From contig CM075103.1 in assembly GCA_037576195.1 (NCBI GenBank), forward strand, positions 20,026,001-20,090,000: a DNA stretch of 64,000 bases. Direction: 5' to 3'. The stretch is from Phytoseiulus persimilis. Its lineage: Eukaryota > Arthropoda > Arachnida > Mesostigmata > Phytoseiidae. Positions 1 to 12,000 of the stretch are shown in pieces (the stretch's first letter is position 1; each line of letters opens with the position of its first letter). The notes under the pieces were generated by a model, which saw only the letters and a list, made by a program, of their open reading frames with translations, did no database searches and was not told the DNA's origin. The position numbers were made by a program, and so were the translations under genes.

Positions 1-1235
1 CAGTACGCTGTGTTCGCGCAGCTCGAGCAGTCTGCTCTCTTCGCAATTCCGCCGGCGGACGACAGAAACTTCCGCGCCGAGTCCGTCGACGGACTTCTCT
101 CCCTAGAAACCGCTCGGAGTCTGATGATGCTGAATCCCGGAACCGAGCTCTGCGGAGTCATCGGATTAGGATTCAAAAAGTCTCGGCCGGGCAGGAATTC
201 TTCATTCCTGTTCCGACCATGAAGTCAGCAGAGCCTACAAGGTTCAAGGTCCACCGAAGGAGCGGTGGTCGGGTCAGGGAGTGGAATTTCTTCAAATTCC
301 TCCGGAGTTCCTCAGCGCGTTCAGCTTCATCTGCGGACCTGAAGAGCGATTCCATTCATTTTTTCCCGCGGGACGAGCCGAGAGAAAACACGACGAAGAC
401 ACGCCTGCGTCAACGGTGACGAGTGCTCTCGACGACCACGACGAACTCTTCAAGTCGCACCTGCGGAACACTTGTCAATAAGCGACGGTCTCATTCGAGC
501 GCGTTCGTCCAGAGTGAGACCGACAGCGCTCGGACAGCCGAGTCATCACATTCGACCAAGGAATCGTTCCAGCGTCTGGTTAATGTTCCAGTGAAACGAA
601 CAAAGTCCCATCTGCCCGACATCATGTTGCAACGCTGTTCGATATCGCAAACCCTCAATCGCTCCGTGGGATCAACTCTTCGAGTGCTGCAACTTGCTCG
701 AACAACGGGAACACTCACGGAAACGGAGGGTAAACAAAGACTTCCTGCGAAGCAAGATGACTGACAAGACGCTTCCCGAATGAGAGCATTTCCGGGAGAA
801 AGGAACGTTCGCGACATGTTCATGAATTGCTCCCTCCGGTTGTTACGTAAAGTTGTTAGCCTGGCGGCCTTTCATCAGTCGGCTTCATGGGAGTTTTATG
901 AAGCGCACGGGGTTTACGAGTCCGCCACGCTGGAGACCACGACGTTACGACCCGTTGACATCATTCATCTCGGTACATCCGCGGAGCCTATGCCATTCCC
1001 GGTTGACCACACTGCTTTCAGCACGTGCAAACATCTCATCTCCCCGAAACTCTAGACTTCCTCGATTTCGAACATAGTTGATGAAACGGATAGCATAGAG
1101 AGCGTGCTGACTCTTAACAGAGAGTTTTCGGAACGTTCTGCACTTGTGTCCTCCCAAGTCACCCTGAACGATTGCGAATGATTCAGGAAGGCGTGGGTCG
1201 TTGTCGGAATATAATTCAGCCGTGGAGTTCATAAA

Positions 1236-1622
1236 TCATTCCGGCGGAGTGCTCCCCCATAACGAGGAAGAGTCGTCCACGACCACACAGGAAGGAATCT
1301 TGCGCATGCCCGTTTGCTCTTCGCACCGATTGCCGACGAGATACCTCATCCTTCCAGAGAATGCGCCCCGACCTTGAGCTCCTGTGATGATAGAATGGCC
1401 TCTGATTCCATGGAACTCGAGAAGGAGGCGTCCGTCTGCGGAAAAAATCTCTCCGGCCAGGGAGCATACGGGAAACGTCAATCCTGCGAAAAGCTCCACA
1501 ACGAGGATGATGGGAGCAGCGACTTCTCCAATAAAACGAGCTAGTTTCAGCCAGACTCTTGGCGTGACGCAATTTCGGTATGCTGATTCCGCGGTTTTCC
1601 GGCGACGAATTTTTCCTGTATC
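1236..1622 (-). other. Unassigned open frame with one hydrophobic segment
   Basis: A minus-strand frame is open for 129 codons from just after a TAA to a TGA. It encodes a basic start (around GKIRRRKTAESAYR), a hydrophobic stretch centred on APIILVVELFAGL that could be one membrane helix, and a polar tail with two cysteines. The first in-frame ATG is at about 1499, inside the hydrophobic stretch, so if real this is an internal or terminal exon. A longer frame (2097-1216) overlaps it on the same strand but has the composition of a shadow. I do not recognise a family, and chance remains a fair explanation. Confidence 0.2.
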
Positions 1623-2029
1623 TTATTACATCATTGCCGATAACGATCAACTTGTATGGTAGCCACTGGTCGCATAGATCCATATCGTGCTCTAACATAC
1701 CGGCGGGTCGAAAAATAGAACGGGATGACCACCTTGAGCGCGACACGGGAGTCTCGAGGGAGCAGTCTTTATCATTTCGATGGAATCCTAGGAAGCACTC
1801 TGGGAGATGTCTCTGATTGTGGAATGATCTTTGGAATCTTGTACTCTTGTTCCTGCGAACTCTCAAGTTTCTAGCGTGACCGAAAACAATGTCAGGGCTC
1901 TCCAGGGCGTCTTCAGGATACATAGAACAACATAAGAGAGGGAAGGACAGAAGATGGAGCAGTTTTCCCTCCTCATTGTTGAGCTTATACACTCTGTCGA
2001 CTTGGTCGCTAGGCAGTTTTCCAGCTTCT

Positions 2030-2040
2030 CCCCCCCCCCC
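2030..2040. repeat. C(11) homopolymer
   Basis: Eleven consecutive C follow a CTT-rich stretch. It is one of four long C/G runs in the first 18 kb. Confidence 0.9.
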
Positions 2041-2497
2041 AAGTTCGCCCGAGGCTCGATGGGTCGACCCCATCAGAGGAGAGTCCTCTAAATTCATGCG
2101 AGTGATGAATGTAATTAATTTTTTATAAAGGACCTTCTCTTCGGGCTCACCGACTCCGACGGCTCCGAGTCTGCGGGCCGCCGCTGTCGACCGGAGTCAA
2201 CATTTGGCTCCGTTCGGCTCGCCGAATCCTGGCAAGCCTCGCCTCACAGTGTCACGCCCTCGGGGCCGAATCTGCATCTCTTGTCAAACAGCCGAGAACT
2301 GTCAGATTGTGCCCGGAGTTTTTTTTGGACACAAGTGTTGACTCGCTCAGCGGCTCCTATTGACACTTCGTTATGAACTCCCTCGCGCAACGAATGAGAC
2401 GGCTCCTTAGTTGACAACCTGAACTTGCTTTGCATTCCAGGACGGCAATCGCACAACAGACTTGAGATTTGAGAGAAAGTGACATAGCCGTCGAGCC

Positions 2498-2585
2498 GTC
2501 TCGGCTCGTTGGCCGTGTGGCATAAACCAACGCCTTGGGTGCCACGCTAAGCTAGCAATCGCGGGTTCGATCCCCGGCCGGGACA
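2498..2585 (+). other. tRNA-like sequence, possible SINE head or decayed tRNA
   Basis: There is a pol III box B (GGTTCGATCCC) about 50 nt after a box A-like TGGCCGTGTGG. The seven bases at 2498-2504 can pair with CCGGGAC at 2578-2584 (one G-T pair), followed by a discriminator A. The T-stem has four of five pairs, but the D-arm is too long and the anticodon arm does not fold cleanly, so it is not a functional tRNA as written. The 15-mer GACATAGCCGTCGAG just upstream (2481) recurs at about 2771, again ahead of a degenerate TTCGAAA box B. That suggests a dispersed tRNA-derived repeat. Confidence 0.3.
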
Positions 2586-3328
2586 ACAAATTTCTTATGT
2601 GGTAAAAAGAGGATTTAATTTATATCAGAATTAAATCTGAACCATCTTAAGACCCAAGCCCACCGCCCGCAATGGGATTTGCGAGGCGATAGGGAGTGTT
2701 ACTGAAGCAATACCGAAAGGTGAATCCGGGACACTCCTGAGGGCTGGCTGAGAGGTTCAGCCGAAAACAGAGACATAGCCGTCGAGTTATCGATGACGCT
2801 GGTCTGCGAACGAGAAATCTGTTGAGCCGACGTCTTAGTTACGGGACGGGAGTTCGAAACATCCTGGGAATCGGGCCTCTGTAGCCGAGGTAACCCGGAA
2901 AACGATCGAACAACAGAGCGAGCTCATTACGATTGAGTTCCCCTACAGCGTGAGAAACCAAAAACTGGCCGACCCGGAGCTAACGAGCACAGCCATGAGT
3001 GAGGGCTACTAGAAGGAACACCGCATGAGAAATATGTTCTCATTCCGTACCCGGAGATCGTTACCTGGAACGGGAAGGGGGGATCGCGAAGAGCAGATCT
3101 ATGCTTCCGACATCGCCCAGGTGGTCCCTCAACATTTGCCCTCCCAAGAGAACTGTTTCGAATCGATGCCGTTGGCTCGATTCCCCTCCTTGGACCTTCT
3201 TCCGAAATTACAGAAAATGTTGTCCACAAACTCCGGAATTTTCCGGGACGGTCCGGATCGAGCCAGGGTACGTTTCCGCGCGAGTTGGGGGGTTATACCG
3301 AGAAGGAATCCTTCTCAAAAAGTATGTT

Positions 3329-3350
3329 CCCCCCCCCCCCCCCCCCCCCC
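3329..3350. repeat. C(22) homopolymer
   Basis: Twenty-two consecutive C, the longest mononucleotide run in the window. It breaks all six frames into proline/glycine runs. Its exact length may be unreliable in the assembly. Confidence 0.9.
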
Positions 3351-4957
3351 GCCTCGACGGTTTAGGAGAAGTATCCAGTTTTGTTTCATCAACTCTGATC
3401 TTCCCTGCCGCCCTTGAATCCACTAATTGAGCATTGGGAGGATCATCGTGTTCGTTGTGATGAGAGGAGCAGGATTCCAGCGGTGATCCTCTCGAATCGT
3501 CATCACCGCGTAACAACGGTCGTGACTTCGTCAGCGAACGTTCCTTTCGTATCTGGTTATTGCGGATCGGAAACAAACCAAGCGCGATATGCTCGATGAG
3601 ATCTGCCGGCCGCAAGCGAAGATAGATTCCCCGATGGAAAACATCCGACCCAAAGCAGGCGACGTTCTCAAAAATCTGGTTCACGGGTCATGTTATCGGA
3701 GGGTTGACGTACTTCGCTTGCATGAAGGCAAGAGAGACTGTGTATATACGATGTGCAACGTCGAAGAGTGCACATCGCGCGAAATTATCGCGACCTCCGG
3801 AAGGGCCGATGGTAGCTTGAAGAGAAGCTCACAACGGAATCATATGACATCGTTGCCCGCTTGCTTCTCGCTCTCCGCGCCCATTCGCGAATTAGCGACA
3901 CGACTTAGGTGGGATCACAAGTTCGCAGCCGAAGCACTTCGAATGACCTTGGGTTGGGATCGCTGCGGATCGCCTACTCGCCGACAGAAGTTGTGTCGCT
4001 GTAAGTGCTCCGAAGCTCTGTTCGAGGGAGCACAGCGGTGCTCCGGACACGTACGCACGTCCAAAGGACATCGAACACTCAGAATCAGACATTGCAGATG
4101 CTGAACTGCTAAAGTACAAAGGCGGATCCAGCTCTGCAACTCGATCCCTTAAATCCAGCTGCTCAGTCTCTCCATCAAACAGATGCGAACGGAGTTCATG
4201 AACTGCTACCCATAGCATCGGAATTACAATTGCCGGAAGCCTTTCGTTGCGCATCATGACTCACATATAACAGAACAGACCTGCGAGAGACCAGACCATT
4301 CTGGCCTGCAGAGGTGTCGCGGTTGAAGTACGCCTCGACCGAAGTGTTCAGACCCTTGCTCCCACGAACCGATAATTCGATGACCAAACCTTCCGGAAGG
4401 GACCCGAGAATCTCAAGAGAGCTTTAATTTCGGGAGACTGATTCGCGGTATCCCAATCTGGAACCGACATCAATAATGAATCGGAAGACGAAACTCCAGT
4501 TTAGCGGGAGTTCCGGTTGACTGAGTTGCTCATAGAACGTATCCAGACTGTAGCCCGGAATCACATCGTTCCTTTTCCAGAGAAAGGAGGAAGAAGGGAC
4601 AGGAGAAGAGACCATCGAGGAGAATACTGTATCAGTGGAGAGCAACCAGCGCGCAACAATTCGGAACTTGGGTCAACGGAGCATGGAGCGAGCTATCGCG
4701 GTTCCGAAGGAATGAGTCCCGACGTAATCTGTCCGAGAAGGGCGCAGTCGAGGTGATCCCGACATCACACGCGATGTACCGGGTGACCACGCCCGTCTAA
4801 ATAACTTGTGCGGACCAAAAGCAAGAATTCGTGCCACAGGAGGAGAAGTCAGCAGTGAAGCCAACGGCCGCAGACGGCTGGTGCGCATCGAATAGTACTC
4901 TCAGTTACTTCTCCTCCCCACGTTTCGCTCGAGTCTGCAGTTTTCGGTCCTGATATA

Positions 4958-5693
4958 CAGGGTGGTCAAATTAGGTCAGGGAGTTTTCTCGCCATTGTTC
5001 TTCTGACTATTATTCAGAGCTCAGTTGTCGGATTTCAAAAATTTATAAGATACAGCTCATTCATTCGACTATATTCTTAGCTAACAAACTGCTCCTATCA
5101 TTTTTCGTTCCACTTCGTTCTCTATTTTTCGACAATCGGCTCGATGTTATGTGGGAGGGTGTCCATCTGACAAAAAGTGCGCGGTGTTACCAGAATCCCG
5201 CTTTCAACTGGGAAGAATTAACGGGCCAAAGCATTAGGAAGTCGCCATGAAGAATTGTTCGTTTTTGGTGTTTTTGCCGGAAAGTGACCTCCGGGGCGGC
5301 GAACGAGTTTTGATGGCTCGGAGAAAAATTTACCGGGAAATGTCTCATCGATTGGAGGAAGAATAAGCAACTTGAATGGGGTTCGTGACTAGGAACCAAT
5401 TTTTGAGAAGTAACAGGGCTCTCTTCGGTTCCGTCTCGGAGGTTCCGCGGCGCCCGCCATTGTGGCGTCATTTTCATGCTCTGTTAGTTCTTCCCTGTCG
5501 AGAGCGGGATACTGGTAGATTGAATTTCTGATAGATTGAGATGAAACGATAGACGGAATTGATTAGCGAAAACTGTAGTCGAATCAATGAGCTACATTTT
5601 GCCAAAAGAATTTCCGAAATCGGCCCACTGAGCTCTAAATAACATACGATTAAAAACGACGAAGAGAATTGCCGACCTTATTTGACCACCCTT
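4958..5693. mobile_element. Long terminal inverted repeat DNA element, TA-flanked, decayed
   Basis: The left end CAGGGTGGTCAAATTAGGTC (4958) is mirrored at the right end, where the complement of 5671-5691 reads GGGTGGTCAAATAAGGTC. The similarity continues inward for roughly 170-190 bases. Paired landmarks include AGAGCTCAGT at 5016 and in the complement of 5626-5635, and AGCTCATT followed by ATTCGACTA at 5054 and in the complement of about 5570-5592. A TA dinucleotide lies outside each end (4956-4957, 5694-5695), which fits a mariner/Tc-type target. The 320-base centre has a 96-codon minus frame (5477-5187) that matches no transposase I know, so the copy is non-autonomous or badly eroded. Confidence 0.65.
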
Positions 5694-6500
5694 TATTGTC
5701 GGTCCCCAAAAGATCACGTCGCGAGGCAAGCATGAATCAATTCCTCCTCGATCCAGGAATTCTTGACACATCTGAGTGCCTTCGATTGCCTCGTCCGGGC
5801 ATTCCGAGTAACCGATGGTTCGAACGTGACCAGACAGGGGAGCGACTCGCACCACAACTTAGAGGATCTCAAGAAAGAGACCAACTGTAATCAAAAGCTT
5901 CAGCGATGATGCTCCGGTCCGATCTCTCATGACATGTCTGTCAGACGGCACCCAACAAACAACTCCGGAGTCGAGGAGTCTCTTTTGAAGCAGACAAACT
6001 ATGGCAGGATTCGGAGGAAGAAACTCAGGCAGGAAAAGAGCAGCGACGGTAAAAGAAATGATACCATCCGACGAAGAATGGCAGGGCTGCGCTTCGCCTG
6101 GGCGATAGGTGGCTGCCTGCCAGGTCAGCGCGAGACGGCCAACGTTTCGGCCAGCGTCGTCGGGCCACTGACTCCTCGGCCGGCCATCGGAGAACCTCGG
6201 CGAACCGCTTCAGGTGAAGGTGATGGCTTGTGAGGATGGTGGCATTTCTTGCCAACACAAACAGAGCGCCGCCCGTCTGATCCAATCGCATGCAGCGCCG
6301 CTGTGAAGCTCCACCAACGAAACGCGATTTCCACCTAACTTCAAGACGTTTCACGAAGCGCCTACTCAGCGACGACGGAATCAACGACTCCGACGAAATT
6401 GGGGGAAGTTCTGTCAGTTAGAATCTGGATCCGATACCGGCATCTGAGCGGCCGCCAGAACCTCTTGGCTTCGCTCCAACGCCAAGCCGGAACATCAGCC

Positions 6501-6526
6501 GACGAAACGCTTGACAGCGTTTCGTC
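6501..6526. repeat. Perfect 11-bp hairpin
   Basis: GACGAAACGCT (6501-6511) is followed by a TGAC loop and by its exact complement AGCGTTTCGTC (6516-6526). No T-run follows, and no neighbouring gene explains it. Confidence 0.6.
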
Positions 6527-9070
6527 GTTTCCTTCCTATCGTTGACATTCTTCGATTGTTCGCGAGGTTTGAGGAGTTCCATCCAGCTTCGTCGGCTCGG
6601 CTCCCGTTCTGCATCTCTTACATCTCTCGGTCGTTCTGGGCAACACTCTCAAAACGGAGCCATTTAGCGAACCGATCGGAGAGCTGTTGTCGGAGCTCCT
6701 GGAGCCGACGGTCTCCCGCCGGAACGACGGACCTTTAAGGTTCAAATTAAGTCTGAGCCTGCCAGGAACGATGTTCAGCCGCCGTGAGGTGGGCCACTGG
6801 ACTCACATAAATTACCCGACTGTTAAGTTGACAAGTTGGAGGCTTCGATCGCTCCTTGTCCCTTCTCGTTCAAAAGGAAGCCGATGAGATCGCCGGGTGG
6901 TCAGCGCTCTCCGCACTCCGGGCCCAAACTCGCACACCGCTGGAGGCGTCCCGCTTTCAGATTTCGTATCCGAGTGCCGTCTGGCCTCAGCAGTCTGGTA
7001 TTTCCGACATTTTCCGAAAGTGCCAGGTTCTGATGACCAGGCTCGTCTAATGGGAAGTCGCCCAATTTTCTCGGAATGGAAACGATCCGAGGGTTTTGAC
7101 GAGTTCTCTGCATCGCGGGCGCTGCTCATGAACGAGTCCGAAACGAGCTCTGAGTTCCACCACAAATGTTTATTCTATAAAGACGCACAATGATCGGAAA
7201 GGGAGCCAAACCGAACAATCAGATAAATGAGCGGCAAACTTCCATGGCGCAATTCCACTCCATTGGACTTGTGGTTTAGTGGCCACATTGCTCGTCGATG
7301 GTCCATTAAAGCTAAATGATGTTGGCTGCACAAAGAGCGGGAAACACATCTATCGACTTGCTCTCGCACGATCGTGGATGCACACACCGCAGAACTCTTC
7401 AGCACGACGGCGTCTCTCGGACGACGCGCTTGAGCCATGCCTGTTTGGAGTCGGGAGATCCCGTCGCATCTTCGATCTCCAACCACATTCGAGGCTCAGG
7501 CTCGATAGCGTTACTCTCGCATCCTCCGTCCGTTTCTGCCACCTTGAATCTCTTCCACGATTCTGATGTCGTCTCGATCACCCGGCAGATTTTGTCTTCT
7601 GTTCCCCTTTCGCACTTCGATGCTTGATGAAGTGTTTTCCCACGATCGCTCTCTGTGACACTCTGTTCCTAAGATCTGATATCTCAAGCCGTCGGTGCTA
7701 TTCGAGATTATCCGCGGTCGTAACGTCGGCGTGCGAGGCTGCCGTTCCGTCGAGTTTCGTTTCATCCTAGCCCACAGCGACGGCGCTTTCGCTCCGGAAT
7801 GCGTCGTTGAGTTTCTTTGAAGCGGCTCGTGACTCGTGACTGGGCTCACGCGACACACAGCGAGGAGGACTCTTCACGCTACGAGTTCGACGAGAATGTT
7901 TTCCTCCCCAATTCAAGACCGTGAATCAGGAGAAACCCTGCATGAGTTTCATCTGCTCAGCCGCGAGCTGATATCTCGGGCGATTTTACGATGTACGTTA
8001 CGACAACAGCGCAGTTCCCAGCGCTCAGTGTCCGCGGACAGCGATTGAGCGACACCCACGTGCGGCTTCCGAGGTTCTTCTGTGATTTACGAACAACGTG
8101 AACAAACGCACCTGGACCACCGTGCGGGAGAAGAGGCAGAGAGCTGAGAGAAATTCCGAGCGCCGTCGGACTCGCAGTAATTCCTTTTTTACATTGTTGC
8201 CAACAACGCAGTTGACGTCACCGCCACGTCAGATGCGTCGCCTCGCTCGGTCCGAAAGGATTGTTTCGACGCGGGTAACGCTCTGATCGGGCCTGAGTCT
8301 AAACAGATCCAGCTTTGGAAGCGCTCGACGGATCTCCTTACAGGGATTTCCGTCGGAACGGGAGACGACTGCGCTCCAGAATCCGAAGAATCAAACAGCG
8401 GGGCGACCGGACGGTCCGACCAGATGTATTTGTTTGCGGACTCCGCCGCATCGACCTCAATTTTCGTTTCGAATGAATCCACTCAGACTTCGACCGAACT
8501 ATGCTCGATGCGAGACAAATCTCAAAGACCCTTTGGATTGCCTGATTCTTGTTCAAAAAACCCGCCGAGCAGAAGCCTCGCTTGCACAGAGGTTCATGCC
8601 GACGTGGCAGTGATGTCTCCCAATGTTCGAGGAACTTCGATGACGCCGCTCCGCAGTCGTCCTTCCTGGACCGAGATCTGGGAGAACGAAACGAAGCTTT
8701 GAACCATACTTCTTGTGCCCCTCCTCCCCCTCGCCGTTCCTCTGTCCCTGCGGAGCTTCGAAAGACGGAAATACTCATTCTCCCCGTATAGAAACGGGCG
8801 ACATGGCAGAGCAGTACAGCTGCGATCGATTGTTTCAGGCTGAAACTGGAACTTCTTTAATTTTAGTTGAAATCGTCCGGGCGCTTTCTTTGTGGGTCAC
8901 GACACAGTCCTAGAATAGACCTGTCCAAAACGATAATGTCCTCGGCCAATCTCTGATTCCCTTGGGATCTCTCTCCCCTGTGGGGGAAGTTGAGTCAGCG
9001 ACTACGACTCGAGCCCGTTAAAAAGCTTTTCGATATTTTCATCCCGTAGGAGTTCCGCTCGGAGCTCGAT

Positions 9071-9083
9071 GGGGGGGGGGGGG
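9071..9083. repeat. G(13) homopolymer
   Basis: Thirteen consecutive G inside a GAGCTCGAT...AGTTCGAG context. Confidence 0.9.
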
Positions 9084-12000
9084 AGTTCGAGTTCTCCCGT
9101 TCTTGAGAGAAAACGTCCGCTCCAGGTCGAGTATTCGGTTCCATTCTCCCAGAGCAGTTCCTCCGGGAAGTTCCGGTTCCTCTCGGACAGTTTTCCGAGA
9201 CGCATTCAGCCCGTTGCCAAGATATTTTGTTCTATACTCCGTCGATTTCGCCATGCGGTTCCACCCGGCCCCGACGAAGTCGAAGATTCGAAGTCTGAAC
9301 GCACCATGGTTCACAGGAGAGGGAAGAGAGAGATCAGAGACCGGGGACGATACAGAAATCAAGGTCGGTGGAGCCACAGCTCAGCCGGGTTGTCGAATAA
9401 CTTCGATCCAGCGAGGACCAGCTGTCGGCTGGCAGATATCGAACGACCGCCGGAAACCGGTTGATAACGTTCGCTTTAGTTCCGTGTCCGAGCCCTCCCC
9501 GACCCTGCGGAAGGATGTTCCGGTGATTTCCGAGGAACCTCGAGGCACGGAACGGAGAGAGACCACAAAAGACTACGCTATGAACCGAGACCACGTCTGG
9601 GCGCGCCTAGCTTGATGCGTTCGCATCATGTACATATCAGGATGATTCCCACGAATTAACGAACTTCGTTTTGATGGAAACAAAAAAACCTCGGGCATAA
9701 GTGTGTATCTCCTTCTATGGAACAAAAAAGGAGGCGAATGCCGACTCTGCTCCTTCATCCTATCTGTTCACGTGTTTCATCTAAGGAGCTGTCCGACACT
9801 TCCTCCTTCCGCTACCATACTATGGTCGGTCGGAACTTCATGAACTCACGATTTTCCGCCGACCGCTGTTCACTCATACGAGGCATCGGTATCGTGATTA
9901 TGTTTGGCTCGCCAACGTTCTGATGCCCGTTCCTGAACTGCTGTGGCCCGATCTCACTGGAAGACCGATTTGACCCAGCACCGGAGAGTGAGTCCGTTGT
10001 GGCCGTGACCGCAAACCTGAGTCAGCGGCCTTCGTTGCCGGACCATGCGAGCTCTGATACGCCTTGCATCCGATGAGGGAGTCTCTTGGGATACCAGTTT
10101 TCCGAATTCCAGCCAGTCTCGTATTCAACAAACAGCAGTACAACTTTCGAAGTAATTCCGCGTCGCGGGGAAACCGCGGCAGAATTTCGAGAGGAAGACA
10201 GCGCTACCTCGCGTCTCGTCTTTGCGGAGCTAGTCACCGCTCAGCCCATGTTTTCTCGCGCCACAGGACAACGCGCTCAAAGTGTTAGGGGAACTCGAGT
10301 ATAATCTCGTCAAGGTTCAGAGCACCAGCCGTAGAACGTGACCTTGCAAGTTCCATCCAGAGCCCGCCGCGCGTCATGGATGAATATTTCCATCTGGTGA
10401 CCTGCGGCTCACACTCCCTGAGTCTACAACGGTCTTCGTTGCTGATCGAGGCCCGACGGGAAGCGACCAGAGCGATAGAGGAGGACTCCCGACATTATTT
10501 TTTTCCACTCTTGAGCATCAGAATTTTCTGCTCTTCTGTTCCACGAGCGAGCGGTTGCTCGGCACGCGTTGTGTGATGACCGCTCAGACAGGCGATCGAT
10601 CCGCACTTACGACCACTGTGCAAAAATCAAGCCCTGGAGGCCGAGGACACATCAAACGAGCGACTCATCCACATTCCAGCTTCTGATCGAGGGAAGAGCC
10701 GTCTCACTCATTAGCCCACATCAAAAGCTCGTCCTTTGCACCAGGACAAGCCCCCAATCCAGGACTATGCGGCATGATGTTTTTCGTCGGAGCGAGTTCT
10801 GCCATCGCTAATTGTGATACAGCGAAATCCGACAGCTCAATCGCAGCGTTTTCAGACGTGGAACCCAGAGCAGGCCGCAAACAGAGTATGTCGCAACTTC
10901 TCCCTTTTTTTTGTAGCTGGAGACGAGCAGGGTTGTGTCGTCCGCTACCAAAGGCCTCATCCGCTCGCGAGTATTTTGTTGACATCTCCCGCCTCTTATC
11001 CCAGGAAAGCACCACCGCGATCATGCGAGCAATGTGGATCGGCTGACGGAAGCCGCCATGTCTGATCCTCCCTGGCTTGTGGAGATAATCCGCTTCCTGG
11101 GAGTCGGGGAACCGCTGACACAGTGTTCGCTCGAGTTCGGCAGCCGCCCAATGTTGTTCACATGACGATTTGAGTCTTCGAACGACTCCGCGGACTCGAT
11201 TGTTATCGCTGAATGTAGAATGATCTCGAAAAATGACGGCAGACTCATGCTGAGCATGAATCCTAATAGATGGCGGAGCGTTCGTGGAGGGAGCCGTATC
11301 GTTCTCCGGAAGGAAGAGTCAGCCTTCTCTGGAGGAGCAAAAACTCCCGGAGGAACAAGTTGCGTTTCGCCTGCAACTCGGATTCCGACGCCGCTCTCGT
11401 CGTCACAAGCAGCGGGGTCTCAGGGAAGGATTGTTCGGGCGATTAGAGTGCTGACTTGTCCCAAACCAGATCTGGCTGCGAGTTTCGACTTAACGATGCC
11501 CTATCAAGCGGGATTACGGGCACGGTAGGTTGTCAGGCAGCGAACGTTCGAAAATAACGCCGAACTCTTCTGCCGATAACGACCTCGGGTCCGAGCTCGC
11601 TCGCGCCGAGAGACATGCTCCAAGAGGTCTCATGACACGTCCTGGCCAGGAGCCTGTGTTAACAGGCAGACGCAAAAGGGCTCGAGCGGTCCGAGCGCTC
11701 TTGTTCCCGCCGGGTAATGCGCTCGGCCGGTTTTGGCCCCCGTCGACCCGGTGGGCCAAGAATGCTCGAGGAGTGCATGCTCAAACTCGTGAGCATCCAA
11801 CCGGGTCCATTCCGCGAATGAGGTGATTTTCGATGGTCTCCGAGGTGTCGTTCTGACCGGGGTTGGGATCACGATCAGAATGCGTTCATTCGGTTCCGAC
11901 GCACGAATGAGACGGGGAAACGCGAGCACAAGGAGAACGAATATCGATCCTTTGAGAAGGGCGCAGCTTGGATGACTTGTCGCGTTGGGTCATCTTGGCA

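Larger units (their letters stand above)
1..4957. other. Left flank without an assignable gene
   Basis: No protein family is recognisable here. The stretch contains two C homopolymers, a tRNA-like sequence and several unassigned open frames, listed separately where they deserve it. A second minus frame of 293 codons (2097-1216) overlaps the more protein-like frame at 1622-1236. Minus frames between 3.9 and 4.9 kb are also open in pieces but match nothing I know. Confidence 0.4.

Noticed and set aside
1216..2097. 293-codon minus frame as a gene
   Set aside because: It is the longest unassigned frame but runs through the C homopolymer as a Gly run, and it overlaps a more protein-like frame on the same strand.
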